Shown: positions 24,880 to 36,489 of the stretch, one piece after another | Position numbering within the stretch: position 1 is the stretch's first letter | Layout: every line of letters begins with the position of its first letter | Assembly (NCBI GenBank): GCA_963971425.1 | Contig: OZ020520.1 | Location: 26,440,724-26,504,723, forward strand | Direction: 5' to 3' | DNA: 64,000 nucleotides | Source: Bryoerythrophyllum caledonicum | Taxonomy: Eukaryota > Streptophyta > Bryopsida > Pottiales > Pottiaceae | Notes under the pieces: generated by a model | The model's database searches: none | Told to the model about the DNA's origin: nothing | What the model saw: the letters and a program-made list of their open reading frames with translations, nothing else | Program-made: the position numbers and the translations under genes

Positions 24880-26644
24880 ACGATGGCGATCGTCGGACAC
24901 TTAGAGGCGTCGTGAACAATGCTGCAAGTGCTAATTTGAGGGAAGAAGTTGATCCTGACATTCCTGCTTTTGATGGGATGGGTACGAATTGTGGTGGATG
25001 TACGACACGTGTTGTAGGGCATGCAACATATGAGCGCAATCGTGCAAGTGCGGAAGATGAATAGCAGCCTTGTGAGGAGACGCGGGACCCAAGGAAACGC
25101 ACTCATGCTTCAAAAGATGTAAACCATGGAAAACATGCACGGTTTACAAGGCAAGCCGCCTTGAAGGTGGCACATTGGTGTAACACTGGATCTTCCTTTC
25201 TGTGTGTCGTTGTCGTTTAATTTCTTTTATAACACTACCTAGGGTATACCGGTCAACCATGACTCTTTAGTATTAATATCAATCAATGACTTGTTTACAG
25301 GTGGGTGGAGCGTCCAATGTGACACATGAGGGTTTGCCAAAAATGCTCGTTTTGATGCCCTCGAGCCTCCTGGATGAAGTTGAAGGTTCGGTGACGGTGG
25401 CATGTGTGAAAGAGTAAGTCGCAACTGATGAGGTGCCTCCGGAGCCCCATCTTGCCACTGTTGATGCGTGTGTTGTGTGGGAAGGAAAGTTTGCCAAGAT
25501 TGCGGACCTCATGAGGTGTTGGGCAAAAGGTAAAGGGTCACCAAAGAAGGTGGCCTTCTACCTTAGGCTTGAGGACTTCAACGTTCATAGAAAAGAGGGC
25601 ATTTGGAGGAGGGAGGCCTTGATGGTTGTGTAGAGGAGGTTCAACATGGATCGAAGCATAATTCTATCGAAGATTCCTCGGATTGCTTCGACCGAGCCTA
25701 TACAACCAGGTCAAAATCGACTGAGAAGTATGATAGGGGCCTTGTGCCCGAGGAATTGAGAGACGCCAAACGGGGTCGAATTTAGAAGAGTTTGGCATAG
25801 TTCTTCGACCATTGAAGAGTTCAAAAGAGGATGTGACTCTCTGTATGCATGGTGGAGGTTCTCGATGAAGGTGCGTGGTTGTGATTTGAATTGTATTTAC
25901 GACCAGGTAAGTAACACCATGTTAGTGTAACAGTGAATCAGTGTAATACTGTGTCGGTGTAACACTGGTGGGCCCAAAGGATTTGCAGATCAAAGTGACT
26001 ATGATATTGTATTTGAATTTGACTTGTGTCTACACAGATGGGTGCTGGGCTTACGACAAAGTCCATCGCAAGGACGATTACAACCTCGCTGAAATCGTTG
26101 TGTGTTAGCCTAGTTGAACATAAGCCATGACCAGGTTACAAGACTTGGTGGACTTTATCCAATGGCGTATTGATTTTATTGCTTGTAAGAAAGCAAACAT
26201 CAAGTGTCAGAAGAATCAGACCCAATTTACTAGAGAACATGTGCACCAAGCTAGGATTCAGTTTGGGGAAAAATAATGCAAACGAGATTGAGGCTGCGGA
26301 ATGGGATTGGTGTCCGCTTTGGCATGCAGTCTTTGGTTCGACTCGTTGCATATCGAGTTCTCCAAGTTTCCATGGTGTCATGATGGTGAGCAATTGTATT
26401 GCGGCAGATACGGTAGTCTGTATGCAAAGGTATTGTTCTCTTCCTCTTTGAAAAGATTTTCGTCAATTTGTCCGGTGGTAGGGAGTTAGTATTACATGTG
26501 TCCATCCTGACACGTTTGCGGTGGGTTGTGCTTTTACTATGCAGAGTGCGAGACAAACTGCATGCGAGTTGAGCTACTTCGCAATCGAGTGTTGGATGTG
26601 CAGCCATTATTCCTTATGCAGGTGTTCAAGGTCATGTTCGAGAG

Positions 26645-28367
26645 CCAACAACGCTAGAATGTGAGCAGTGAGCGGTGAGCGGAGAGCAGTGAGACATTTT
26701 TGTAGGGAATATACTAAAATGGTAATATTCCTAAAATAATATTCCATTTTAACTAATAATAGTAACTTTTTAAATCTATAACCGTGGACTGTGAAATGTC
26801 TTTAGTAATAGTAATGTTCTAGATGGCCTCTTACATGACTGTACTTTTAGTCATTTAAATAATGTAAGATTAGATTTAGCACCAACTTCGGTACCAAAAT
26901 TCCTTTCTCCTCTTTTAAAGTGGATGATTTTTATTGGATGAAAAATATTCTGGATGTATAGACTTATAGATGAACAGATTCTGTGGATGAACAAAGTTTA
27001 GGCATGAACAAAGTTTATGGATGTGCATCGTTCAATTGACCCCTTACAAATTACCTTGATCTTCCAAAAAATTGAACTGCCATTCGTACAATATCTCTAT
27101 GATTAGGAAAATGGCATTATCATACGCAGTGATTTTGGTTGTTCAACCCAATAGTTAATTTTGCATGCTCTTTAGTGTTGTTTCATACACCCACTCTTTC
27201 AATAAGATACTATCTCATATGCTAAAAAACAACACACATGAACCTCCTCCCTCAAGTTGTTGTACTCATCGGCAATATGATAATGAAGTCCTCTAATGTT
27301 TATTGTAGCAACAACATTTAAGCTAGACAGTAGTCTAGAAAGCACCACCTACAGTCTTGTGATGCCAACCTCTCCGCAAACAAAATTCATCAATTCTACA
27401 TCCGACATCTTGCAACTTTTATAATATTATTAATAATATAATTGTGTTCAAAATTACTTAAAAGTTTGGAGTGCAAAATGGGCACTTTGGTACCGATTTT
27501 CCCCTCATTCAATTTATGTAAAGTTGTAGAAGCAAGAATTTTAGTGTTCAAAGTTACATAAAATTTTGGAGTGCCAAATGGGCACTTTGGTACCAAGGCG
27601 CCTTTTTTCCCCTCACTCAAATTGTAGTGAAAGCAAGAATTGTCAAATTATGTAAAATTGTAGTGGAAGCAAGAATTTTTGTATCAAATTTACGGAGAAG
27701 TTTGGAGTGCCAAATGGACAATTCGGATAATCCCTAAAAGAGAATTTTTCTTAATGGGCGACAATTTTTAATAATTTTTTTGTTTTGTTTTTGTTTTGTT
27801 TTATTTGGTTTCCCTTGGTTTTGCCCTCAAGGCACTCCTCGGTACCAAGGAGCATCTTGGCTGGTTTTTTTTAAAAAAAATTTCAAATTTTGTTTTATTT
27901 TTCCCTTAAGGCGCTCCTCGGTACCAAGGTGCCCCACGGCAGGTGGTTTTTTTTTTTTTTTTTTTTTGGTTTTGCCCTCAGGGCGCTCCTTGGTACGAAG
28001 GAGCCCCTCAGCTCGTTTTATTTTTTTATTTTTTTTACTAATATTTTAGAAGTTGCTATATTTTTTAAAACTATAAGCTGAGCAATCATTCATCTATCTA
28101 CATTCATCCATCTATCTACATTCATCCAAATATTTCTCTATATTTGGAAACTGTTAGGAGGATTTATTTCCGGATTTTTAAATCCAATTTTCTCCCATCT
28201 TGAATTTTTTTCATACCACGGAAATAGGTCACAATGTAAAATTGTTTCTTGTGAATCATCCCAAATCTGTGGTTATAGGGTGCCCAACTGAAAAAAATAA
28301 ATTGCTTATGGTTCACCGCTCACTGCTCATTGCTCAGTGCTCATTGCTCACATTCTAGCATTCCTGG
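26645..28367. mobile_element. non-autonomous hAT element (1.7 kb) with 8-bp target duplication
   Basis: The two ends are inverted copies. The left begins CCAACAACGCTAGAATGTGA and continues with GTGAGC repeats. The right, read inverted, begins CCAGGAATGCTAGAATGTGA with the same repeats. Flanks are TTCGAGAG (26637-26644) and TTGGAGAG (28368-28375), an 8-bp duplication with one mismatch, which is the hAT hallmark. The interior has no transposase. The right 220 bp match the left end of the larger element at 54931, and both carry the CTCCTCGGTACC palindromes. The spurious ORFs inside come from poly(T) tracts. Confidence 0.8.
27820..28010. repeat. three palindromic GGTACC-centred motifs in the 1.7-kb hAT element
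   Basis: Motifs at about 27834-27853, 27913-27933 and 27980-28003 share CTCCTCGGTACC with AAGGAGC or AAGGTGC, and alternate with poly(T) tracts. They match the cleaner palindromes at 55608, 55696 and 55840. Two further TTGGTACC motifs occur at about 27487 and 27587. Confidence 0.7.
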
Positions 28368-29876
28368 TTGGAGAGCTATTATGGGAGGTTCAAGTTGATA
28401 ACATGCCCCACGTTCAGTTTGACGCGAAGCTTGGTGAAAGAATTTTGTGACCGCGGCCACCTAGTGCACCAAGGGTTGTCGAACTTCATAAGATTCAGGC
28501 CTTTTCAATTTGCAGGAAGGTGGAGAGAGAGTTTAGAAGTGATGCTCGGTTGTATGCTCAAAGATAACATCGACATGCTATCAAGAACGGGCGCGGAGAG
28601 GAGATCATCAATGTCATCATGCAAAGGATCCACGTTGTACAGCTGCGAGCCATTCAAGATGTTGCTTGGCACGAGTTGGAGAGGTTCACACGGATGTGGT
28701 GCACCAAACACTAGGAGCATTGGGCGGAATACTAATCTAAAGAACATGGGCACGACGGCTATTGTTCCGCGAGGATCATGACTTGGTGTGCGTGTTTTGT
28801 ACTAATGTCTCAAAGTGAAGCGTCGCTGTTGCAGAGAAGATTCGTGCACTACGAGGTCTGATTTGTGACACTGGACTGGCGATTCATGAGGACGACGACG
28901 CAATGTGGAATGGCGACATAGGAGCTGCATGCATGGGAAGTCCCTTGAATGACGGGATGGATGGGGTAACCTCAATGGCAATCCAAGAGGACTGGACGTC
29001 GTTCCCTGCGGCCGATGGTATAGCAACCGCTGTTGCCAACAAATCAAAATTGGTAATGTTACGATTCGAGGACGATGAACTCCATGCTCTCGTGTGCAAG
29101 CCCAAGCGGAATCCTTCACCTTCTGTGGAATTAGCGTTATATAGCGAGAAGAATCCCATACAAGGGTTGGAGGAGGGCCTTTAAGTTTAAGAGACTCAGC
29201 GGCTAACACTAGAGCGTGCCACATTTGATGCAGGGGCCTCGATAGTGATTAGAGTGGTGCGTGGCCTCATGACATCCTGTGTCAAAGAGAATGCGAATGT
29301 TGCCATGGAAGTTGACGGTGTAAGACTGGAGCAAGCCGCTTCAGATGCTAGGGCCCCAACAGTGATTGAAACGGATTTTGCCATGGAAATTGATGCTATA
29401 ACATTAGGTGGGGGAAGTAAGAGGTGTAACCTTGTGGAGCCGGAAAGGTTGGTACCGGATCGAGTCCATGACGAGTTGGCGGGCGGTGACCAGGTTGAGG
29501 CGGTTATCAACGGTGATTCCAATAAGGGGGAGATGGCATCGATCCAATGTTACAAGATTTTTGCGTCATGGAGCCCTGCCACGAACTTATGCGTCAGGAG
29601 GGTAAGGGGATACAAATATGATTCAGAATGCTCTCACAGTGACACAAGTGCAATGCTTGTTGTATAACGGTCACGTGTACTTGGAAAGCGTGTTTCTACA
29701 AGAAGATTTGATGTGCTCTTAGTGGTGTGACCGTGTCAGTGAGCCACAAAGAGGATTGCATTTCCACGACGGAAAGTGGCGTTGCACGGGTGTAAGCGAT
29801 GTACAACACTGCGATATATACGATCACCGACGGGTCCCAGAGATTTAGAAGGATAAAGGCCATTACATAGATATAT

Positions 29877-30770
29877 CAGTTGTTGAAGTTTGGGAAGATT
29901 GTAGGTGCACTTCCAAAAATCATGTGGTGAGCGGAAGTCGAAAAGGGAGGCAAATTTATAGTGTTCTTTGGTGGGAGTTTGCGGGAGATATGCATGCATA
30001 TTCGAAGTTTTTCATCCTTAGTCCGAGAGCAGGGCAAGGTCAATCTCATAGTAATGGATTTCTTTCTAAACCACTTTTGGTTTTCGATGACCAAAGAGGA
30101 GAGGGCAAGGATTCACATTATGAGTGCAGAAGTATCGGAAGACCTCGGAAGGACGTGGGAAGATGTTGAAGGCTTGTGGCCAGACTTCAAGAAGAAGTAC
30201 TTTAAGAGTGGCGGCAAAGACATCACCAAGTACGTCGTTCCTTACTTTGCGAGGAATCATTGGTCCCTAGTGATTTTCCAACGGGGTCAATTGTATCACT
30301 TCGACAACAATAGTGTTACAGGGCATTTGCTACATAGGGAGAACTACGAGTTCTTTCAGTGGATGTACGTTGCGTGGACTCAAGTACGCTAAGTTCCAAG
30401 TGATGGGCCGTTGCCGCCTATTGTTTCTGTGGATGTGTATTCGAGAGGGCTTAACGACCATAGTGGACATGGAATTGTATGACAAGCGAACGAATACCTC
30501 AAGGTATAACACTAGTCGAACTCATGTGCGCGTCTTGTAACACTGGGTGGATTGTTGTAACACTATATTGACATAACTGGAACGAGTCTATGCAACATGT
30601 GCGCGGCAGACAAGATGGTGACACAATGAATGCATTATCAGTGGAGCTAGAGAGCCCCTGGGAGGTCCAAGATTTGCTGCACAAAACGCTTGCCATTGTT
30701 GTTTACAAGCTTAATTATTGTGGTGGCACGAATGCTGAGTACTGTGGCCCAAGGCGTCTTGTGTCTACTA
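29877..30770 (+). pseudogene. Ulp1/C48-type cysteine protease of a transposon
   Basis: The longest frame is 29961-30392. YVVPYFARNHWSLVIF supplies the expected catalytic His (HW) and LYHFDNN the Asp of the C48 (Ulp1/SUMO-protease) fold. The catalytic Cys should lie downstream. Only a shifted frame with CGGTNAEYCGPRRL near 30720-30765 is available, so the reading frame is broken in this copy. No SUMO substrate role can be inferred. Upstream in the same frame is a helical, acidic segment (MSAEVSEDLGRTWEDVE). Confidence 0.55.
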
Positions 30771-31090
30771 GATGAGATGAGTGATTTGGAACAACGGATG
30801 GACGGTTGCAACACATGAGGGTAGTCCACAAGCGAGGGCAAGACTGCTACCAATAGTAGGTCAGAGGCATCGTTGTAGGTAGTATTGTTATGGTGGATTA
30901 GTGTTTTCAAATAGGGTTACACTGAAAATGGCACGCTGGGATTTTTTCACTAACTCCAAGAATGCTGAAGAACCCATACAGGGTAACACTAAAAATGGAA
31001 GGTCGGGACTCTTTGTGTCCACGATTCTATGTTGTGTATGCTACCTGTGTTCTTTGCCGTATTTGCCGTCTATGTTCTCTAATACGTTGT

Positions 31091-31276
31091 CTAAGCGGAT
31101 GAAATACTAGCACTCATTATAGGTGGATCGTACTCGTCACGAGTCGTGATGGGGTGAAGCTCCACAGCAATCGTGTGAATCATCTCTTTTAGCATCTCCT
31201 CTGTGTCCAAGTTGTTTATTAACGCCCTCGTCATGTTTGGGTTCGTGAACTTTTGTGGTCTTAAGCGGTTCTGCAC
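31091..31276 (-). other. unassigned minus-strand ORF fragment
   Basis: A short open frame (ending ELHPITTRDEYDPPIM then a stop) with normal protein composition and no recognisable domain. It lies between the Ulp1 element and the next inverted-repeat element. It is probably another TE relic. Confidence 0.2.
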
Positions 31277-33829
31277 ATTCTAGTGGATACTATTACAATT
31301 AGAGTTACAACCAATGTTTCATCAAGAACCAAATTAAATTCTCACAACATACTTCAACAAATGTGCAGACATTTTGGATGACGCTGTTTCCACACTTGAA
31401 TGTTCCACTTTGTTGAACAACTGGAACTCTGATGTACTTGGGCACGTTGTGGGACATCAGTCCGCACAAACCCTACCATGAGTTGTGAACCAACTTCGCG
31501 AACTGGAGGTTATCCTCGTTAGGTATGAGTCCGGAACAACCGAGGGAGTCCATGTCGTAGGTCGCCTCTCAATCAAAGATGTAGAGAGACCAATGCATGT
31601 CCTTCTAGTAAGGAACCACAACAACGACGAGACTGTGTGAGCGGTCCGAGAGGGACCAAGCTATTTTGCGTGCCTAATTTTGCGAGCCTCGAGGTACAAG
31701 CCTAGGAATGGGAGCCTTGTTGACAAAAATTGAGTTCTTAATTTGAAAAAGGCATTAAAAAGTAAAAGTTTTAAGGTTTTTTTAGAATGACATTGGTCAA
31801 ATGCATTAAATCAATGGACCTATTACCGTGGGGGAGGGTGGAGAAATTGTATGCAAGAAGGATCTTAAAATGATAATATTGTTGATTTTTCTTTTTAAAA
31901 ATGGACTTATGACTGTGGAGTCTAGGGTTCTTTAATGAAGGGAAGATAGGATTTCCGAGGTTGTAAAGCTTTGGAGCATGATTTAGTATATAAGAAAAGA
32001 CAGTGAGAGGACAAAGTGGTGGGAGGAAGGTTTTAGAATTTAGAGAGTGGTAGTGGTTCTAGGAATCTGGGGATTGGAGGGGGTGGGAATAGTGCGATTT
32101 AAGGAGACGACAAGTACAGTTTGGAAGGTTTTAGAGACGGAGCGTTGAGGACAGTGAGAGTAGAACACCTGAAAATATTGGTCGAATTTAGGGTAGTGTA
32201 AAACTGTAGATTTAGAGTTAGGATTAGCGGCCTAGAGGGCTCGGGAGAGTCCAATAGCAAGAGGCAAGATTTGGAGATAGATGATTCAATTTGGTGGATG
32301 ATGACCTAAACACGGTAAATTTGAGAGATTTAAAAGGTGTATTGGTGGTAAAGCTAGTGCGAGGGAGAGCAAATGATTTAGAGTATGGAAGTATTGGTAG
32401 AGGAGAAATAGTAAGTGTTTAGAACCAAAGATAAAGGAGAAAAGTGGGGAGATATGAAGGATAGTTAGGGACAGTTTGCGAACCCAGAATGTAGTTTTTG
32501 GAACTGGAAAAATTAGAAAGAATCTTGGAGGGGGACATTGAAAGAGTGAGATATTAAACTCGATCGACTTTTATATACTTGCAAGGGAAGTGTAAATCTC
32601 CAATCTCAGACTCCCTTTGTCTCGTCATTTTCACGAAGTATAGACTCAGGAGTGATGGACAAGAACTAGTACAAACGGTGGAAGTGGCCTTTTTAGTCTC
32701 ACCGCCTTTTATGTAGAAGTTGGAATGACACAATACAAGGTCAAAGTACTATGAATGACAGCCATGCACTATAGTGTTTAAGGAGAAAAATCTATAAATT
32801 TTGCTTAATGTCATTCCAGTAGAAACTAGATGTGTGAATGAACAGATATACCTCGAGATCTAAACCACAGACAATTTTGAAGATGTAACATAAGTAGTAA
32901 TAGTAAGCCCATGCACTCTTTTTGCCAAGTGACTTTTTAGACATCTTTGTATAGGTTGGGCTATTGCAGTTTAGAAACTAGGTGATCGTCAACAAACACC
33001 TAGAAACCTTGGATATGTTTCAAGACTCAAAAGTCACAATACAACCTAGGATTGGAGTCGGTATTACTAGAATCATGCAGATTTTCCCAATCACGTAGAG
33101 AACAAATGAGCAACTGTTATGGTGTATAGTAAATAAAAGCAGATGGATTTCTTTCCGAATCTCTTCGTTGGGTGGTCTACAAGTTTGGAAGGGGCAAGAT
33201 AATCGTTGATGTTCACGGATACGCCTTCTTCGAACAACTTTTGAGGGGACAATGCCTTACGCTCAGTGCGACAAAACTTGACGCTTTTGAGGGCAAATAT
33301 CTCCATCCTACTCTAGTTTGTTCCCATCTCAACTGGCCTGAAGTCTGGGATATGTAGCTTAGATTGGATCCACCTTTGCCATGTGCCCATACACAACAAT
33401 GAATGTTCTTGTTGCAAAAGAAAAATTCCATTCTTTCCATTCTCAATTTCTTGAAATTGTCCATCAGTCCCGTGCATGTTGAGCAGATGTACTTCTTCCG
33501 TGCTGCACAATCCTGCCCACACACTACTTCCTCACCTGCCGATAGAGAAAATCATGCTTTACTGGATGTCTTAGAAAGCCTTCCAATGTGCCATTGCTTC
33601 TCATCACAGACAGTCTCTTGCACAACTTTGACGTGCTGAATCGGTAAATAAGCGGCAGGTGACATCAATGGAAGTATTTCAATTGCTTCAGGAGAGTAAG
33701 TAGAGTGCGGTGGCCGCTCTTCAATTGTTAGATAAAAAATCATTGGATCAATACGACAAGCCTTTATCATTAAGCGTGATGCACTTATTTTGTCGGGGTG
33801 ATGCTAGTCAAATTCTAATCCTGGAAAAG

Positions 33830-34842
33830 AAATTGTTTTTCTTTTTAGAAATACAAATACTTCCTCACCTTCTTAGTGAAGACTGCAGGTACAGAACTCG
33901 TCTGCACCGAGCATGTTGGCGAGTGCAGCATGATTTCCAGAGCGTTGAATGATGTGATAGGCAATACAAAGAGTGAGTTAATCCTTCCTAAGATGGTTGC
34001 CTAGTTTTTTCACCTTTCAGATATTGGTAATAGGCAACAATCCGTATGCATACCCAGATCATATCATCCATAGCCGCAACATACATATCATAATTTTTTT
34101 CTTGAGTGTTGGAACCACTTGTTGTGCACCAATTCCATCAAAATATATGACGACATCTTGACCTCTTAGAATAGCTTCCGATAGATCATTTGATGAATAA
34201 TTATGGTTAGTACAATATTTGGCATGGCGAACTGATTGAAGAACTTAGGATACAAAATATTGCTAGTAGCGGCATAAGGTAGTATAATTAGATAAGTATG
34301 ACAACCGCCAAAAGAAAGTGCCGATGTTGGCACTCCTTCAAGAGTGACCACTAGCAATGAATAATGTAGTACTAACAGCGGGATGCCCAAACCGAGTCTA
34401 CTCTAAAGTAATATTGATGTCAGCATCTCGTTGTTGAATCTTGATGTCGGACATCAATTCTCTGAGATTCGGATTTGAATTGTCATGCCTACTTGAAACT
34501 GCATTGCATCATCTCCACAACACTTGTTGAAATACCACATTTTTGAGTACATATCAAAAACCGCAATTGTCATCACGGGACAATAAATAGAGTTGTACAC
34601 ATAGCAGCCATAGTGGTCCAAGACTTGACACTTTTGATATGGTTAAACATCGTCCGCATATCCTCTAAGTCATCTCCAAGTTGCATAGTCTTAATTAAAT
34701 CAACCCTGATTTCAAGTTCTACCTCCGCCATCTTGAAGATGAAAACATTATTGTCAATTGGCCTCATCGCTTGTCTTCGGAAACGCTTCTCCTGAATGAA
34801 GGCCCAATTATTAAAGCTTCTCAGTTTTATAATGTTGGCCAT
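33830..34842 (-). pseudogene. MULE-like transposase relic (copy 2 of the family at 52.3 kb)
   Basis: Reading down from 34842, fragments align in order with the plus-strand copy at 52.3-54.9 kb: NWAFIQEKRF, FIFKMAEVELEIRVDL, MFNHIKSVKSWTTMAA, and much later YDMYVAAMDDM and VAYYQYLKGEK. Stops and frameshifts are frequent. Only the segment 34573-34842 is an uninterrupted frame (89 codons). It supplies the transposase evidence for the enclosing inverted-repeat element. Confidence 0.6.
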
Positions 34843-35024
34843 TACTTCAAAACAATACCGATATCTAGAAGTGGTTATCTCATTTCAAATACTAGGATAG
34901 AACATTTGCTTGAACTTGACCAAGACAAGGACAAGTTCATCATAAGCAAGGGTCTTCTCAAGAATATTTTTTGGACATAAAAATAATTTCCGAGGTAATC
35001 CTTGCACACTCCTACCACTATGGA

Positions 35025-36296
35025 GGTGCCGACATTGGCACCCTTCTATAGCACATATCCTATATTTAGAAAGAAAACCTCCAAAGGGGGTGCAAACATT
35101 GGCACTCTACAAAATAATCCATCCTATATATGAAAAAAAACCTTTTAAAGAGGATGCCGACATCGGCATCAAACTAGAGGGTCCTTCGTATGTCTAGAAA
35201 AAAAAACCTAGAAATGGAATGCTAACATCAGCACCCTCTAAAACACCTTTCCTATGTTTTTAAAAAATAATCTTTAGGGAAGGTACGAACATTGGCACTC
35301 CACTTGAAGGCCCTTCATATTTTTAGAAAGAGAATCTCCAATGGGGTTGCCGACATTGGCACTCTTCTAAAGTATCCTTCTTATATTTAAAAATAGAACC
35401 TCCAAAATGGACGCCATAGTCGACACTTCTCTAGAAGGCTCCTCCTATATTTAAAAAAGAGACCTCCAAAGGTAGTGTCGACATCGGCACTTGTCTAAAG
35501 GAGCTTTCTCATTTTAAAAAATCAATCTTTAGAGGGGTGTCGACAACGGCACTCCTCTAGAGAATCTTTCATATCTTTGAAAAGGAAAATTGAGACCTCT
35601 AAAGGAGGTGCCGACATTGGCACCCCTAGGACGCCCTTACAATTTTCAAAAAGAATTTTGACATTAAAATTTAACATTCCTCAAAAGGACCTTTCCTACT
35701 CTTAAAAAGAGAACCTCCAAAGGGGGTGCCAACATTGGCACTCCACTAGAGGACTCTTCCCTTGTTTAAAATGAGAACTTCTAAGGGGGTGCCGACATCG
35801 GCACTCTACTCAAAGGCCTATGCAATCTTTTTAAATGAAACTTCCAAAAGGGAGTGCCGATATCAGCACCCTCTGAAATTTACACTCACGCTCTAGAAAA
35901 TTTTATGAAAATTCCAGAATGGTATTATATTTCATCATCCAACACTCAAAAAATAAGTTATCTACGGATGAAGTCTTAGAATTCACTACTTCATCCATGG
36001 ATAACTTATTCTTAGAGTGTTGGATGATAAAGTGTGATACCATTTTGGAATTCTCAAAAAATTCTAGAGCGTGGATATGAATTCTAGGGGTTTCCGATGT
36101 CGGAATCCCCTTTAGAGGATCCTTTTTAAAGATAGAAAGGGCCCACTTGTGGATTGTCGATGCCGGCACTCCCTCTAAAGATTCTCTTTTTACCGATAGG
36201 AAGGACCTTTTGGATGAGTGTCAATGTGTCTTGCCTTGGAGATTCCTCTCAAAGGACATGGGAAGAGCGTCCTAGGGGATGCCGATGTCGGCACCC
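35025..36296. repeat. array of GGTGCC-GACATC-GGCACC palindromes
   Basis: About 13 motifs to the left of the hairpin (35025-35875) and about four to the right (36090-36296). Each is an 18-20 bp imperfect palindrome of the form GGTGCCGACAT(T/C)GGCACC. Left-side spacing is about 70-80 bp, with intervening CTCCAAAG and TTTAAAAA blocks. The array flanks the hairpin on both sides, so the whole forms a larger inverted structure. Sequence drift is highest outside the palindromes. Confidence 0.85.
35887..36073. repeat. long fold-back hairpin
   Basis: Arms of about 85 nt (CACGCTCTAGAA at the outer left, TTCTAGAGCGTG at the outer right) share ATGGTAT, ATCATCCAACACTC and AATAAGTTATC blocks in inverted order. 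They are separated by about 13 nt near 35977-35990. It is centred in the palindrome array and could mark a head-to-head junction of two element ends. Confidence 0.8.
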
Positions 36297-36489
36297 TTTT
36301 TACAAGTATGATGATGAAGAAGAATATTGTATTGAATCTTATCAAATCTTATCAATCAACCACGCCATTTAGCAAAATCCAAATCCTTATCTATTCAAAT
36401 TTGATTCAAATATGGGCTCGCAAATGCCTTGCTTGTGTCTATTTCCTTTGTCAAAAATGAAAGGTGCAAGTGCTTGTGAATGACAAAGT

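Larger units (their letters stand above)
24106..30800 (+). mobile_element. decayed DNA transposon encoding a zinc-knuckle-like ORF and a Ulp1-type protease
   Basis: Plus-strand coding relics occur on both sides of a nested hAT insertion (26645-28367). Removing the insert and one target copy rejoins an open frame (VMFE then SYYGRFKL), so the two sides were one element. Parts seen: a Cys/His-rich ORF (24106-24879), an Asp/Glu-rich frame (28903-29667, with a stop at 29182), and a C48/Ulp1-like protease (about 29877-30770). Frameshifts separate them. The termini were not identified. Proteases of this class occur in plant MULE, CACTA and KDZ-type elements; I cannot choose among these. Confidence 0.5.

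Noticed and set aside
27780..28081. Phe-rich hydrophobic ORFs that look like membrane proteins
   Set aside because: They translate poly(T) tracts of the non-autonomous hAT element.
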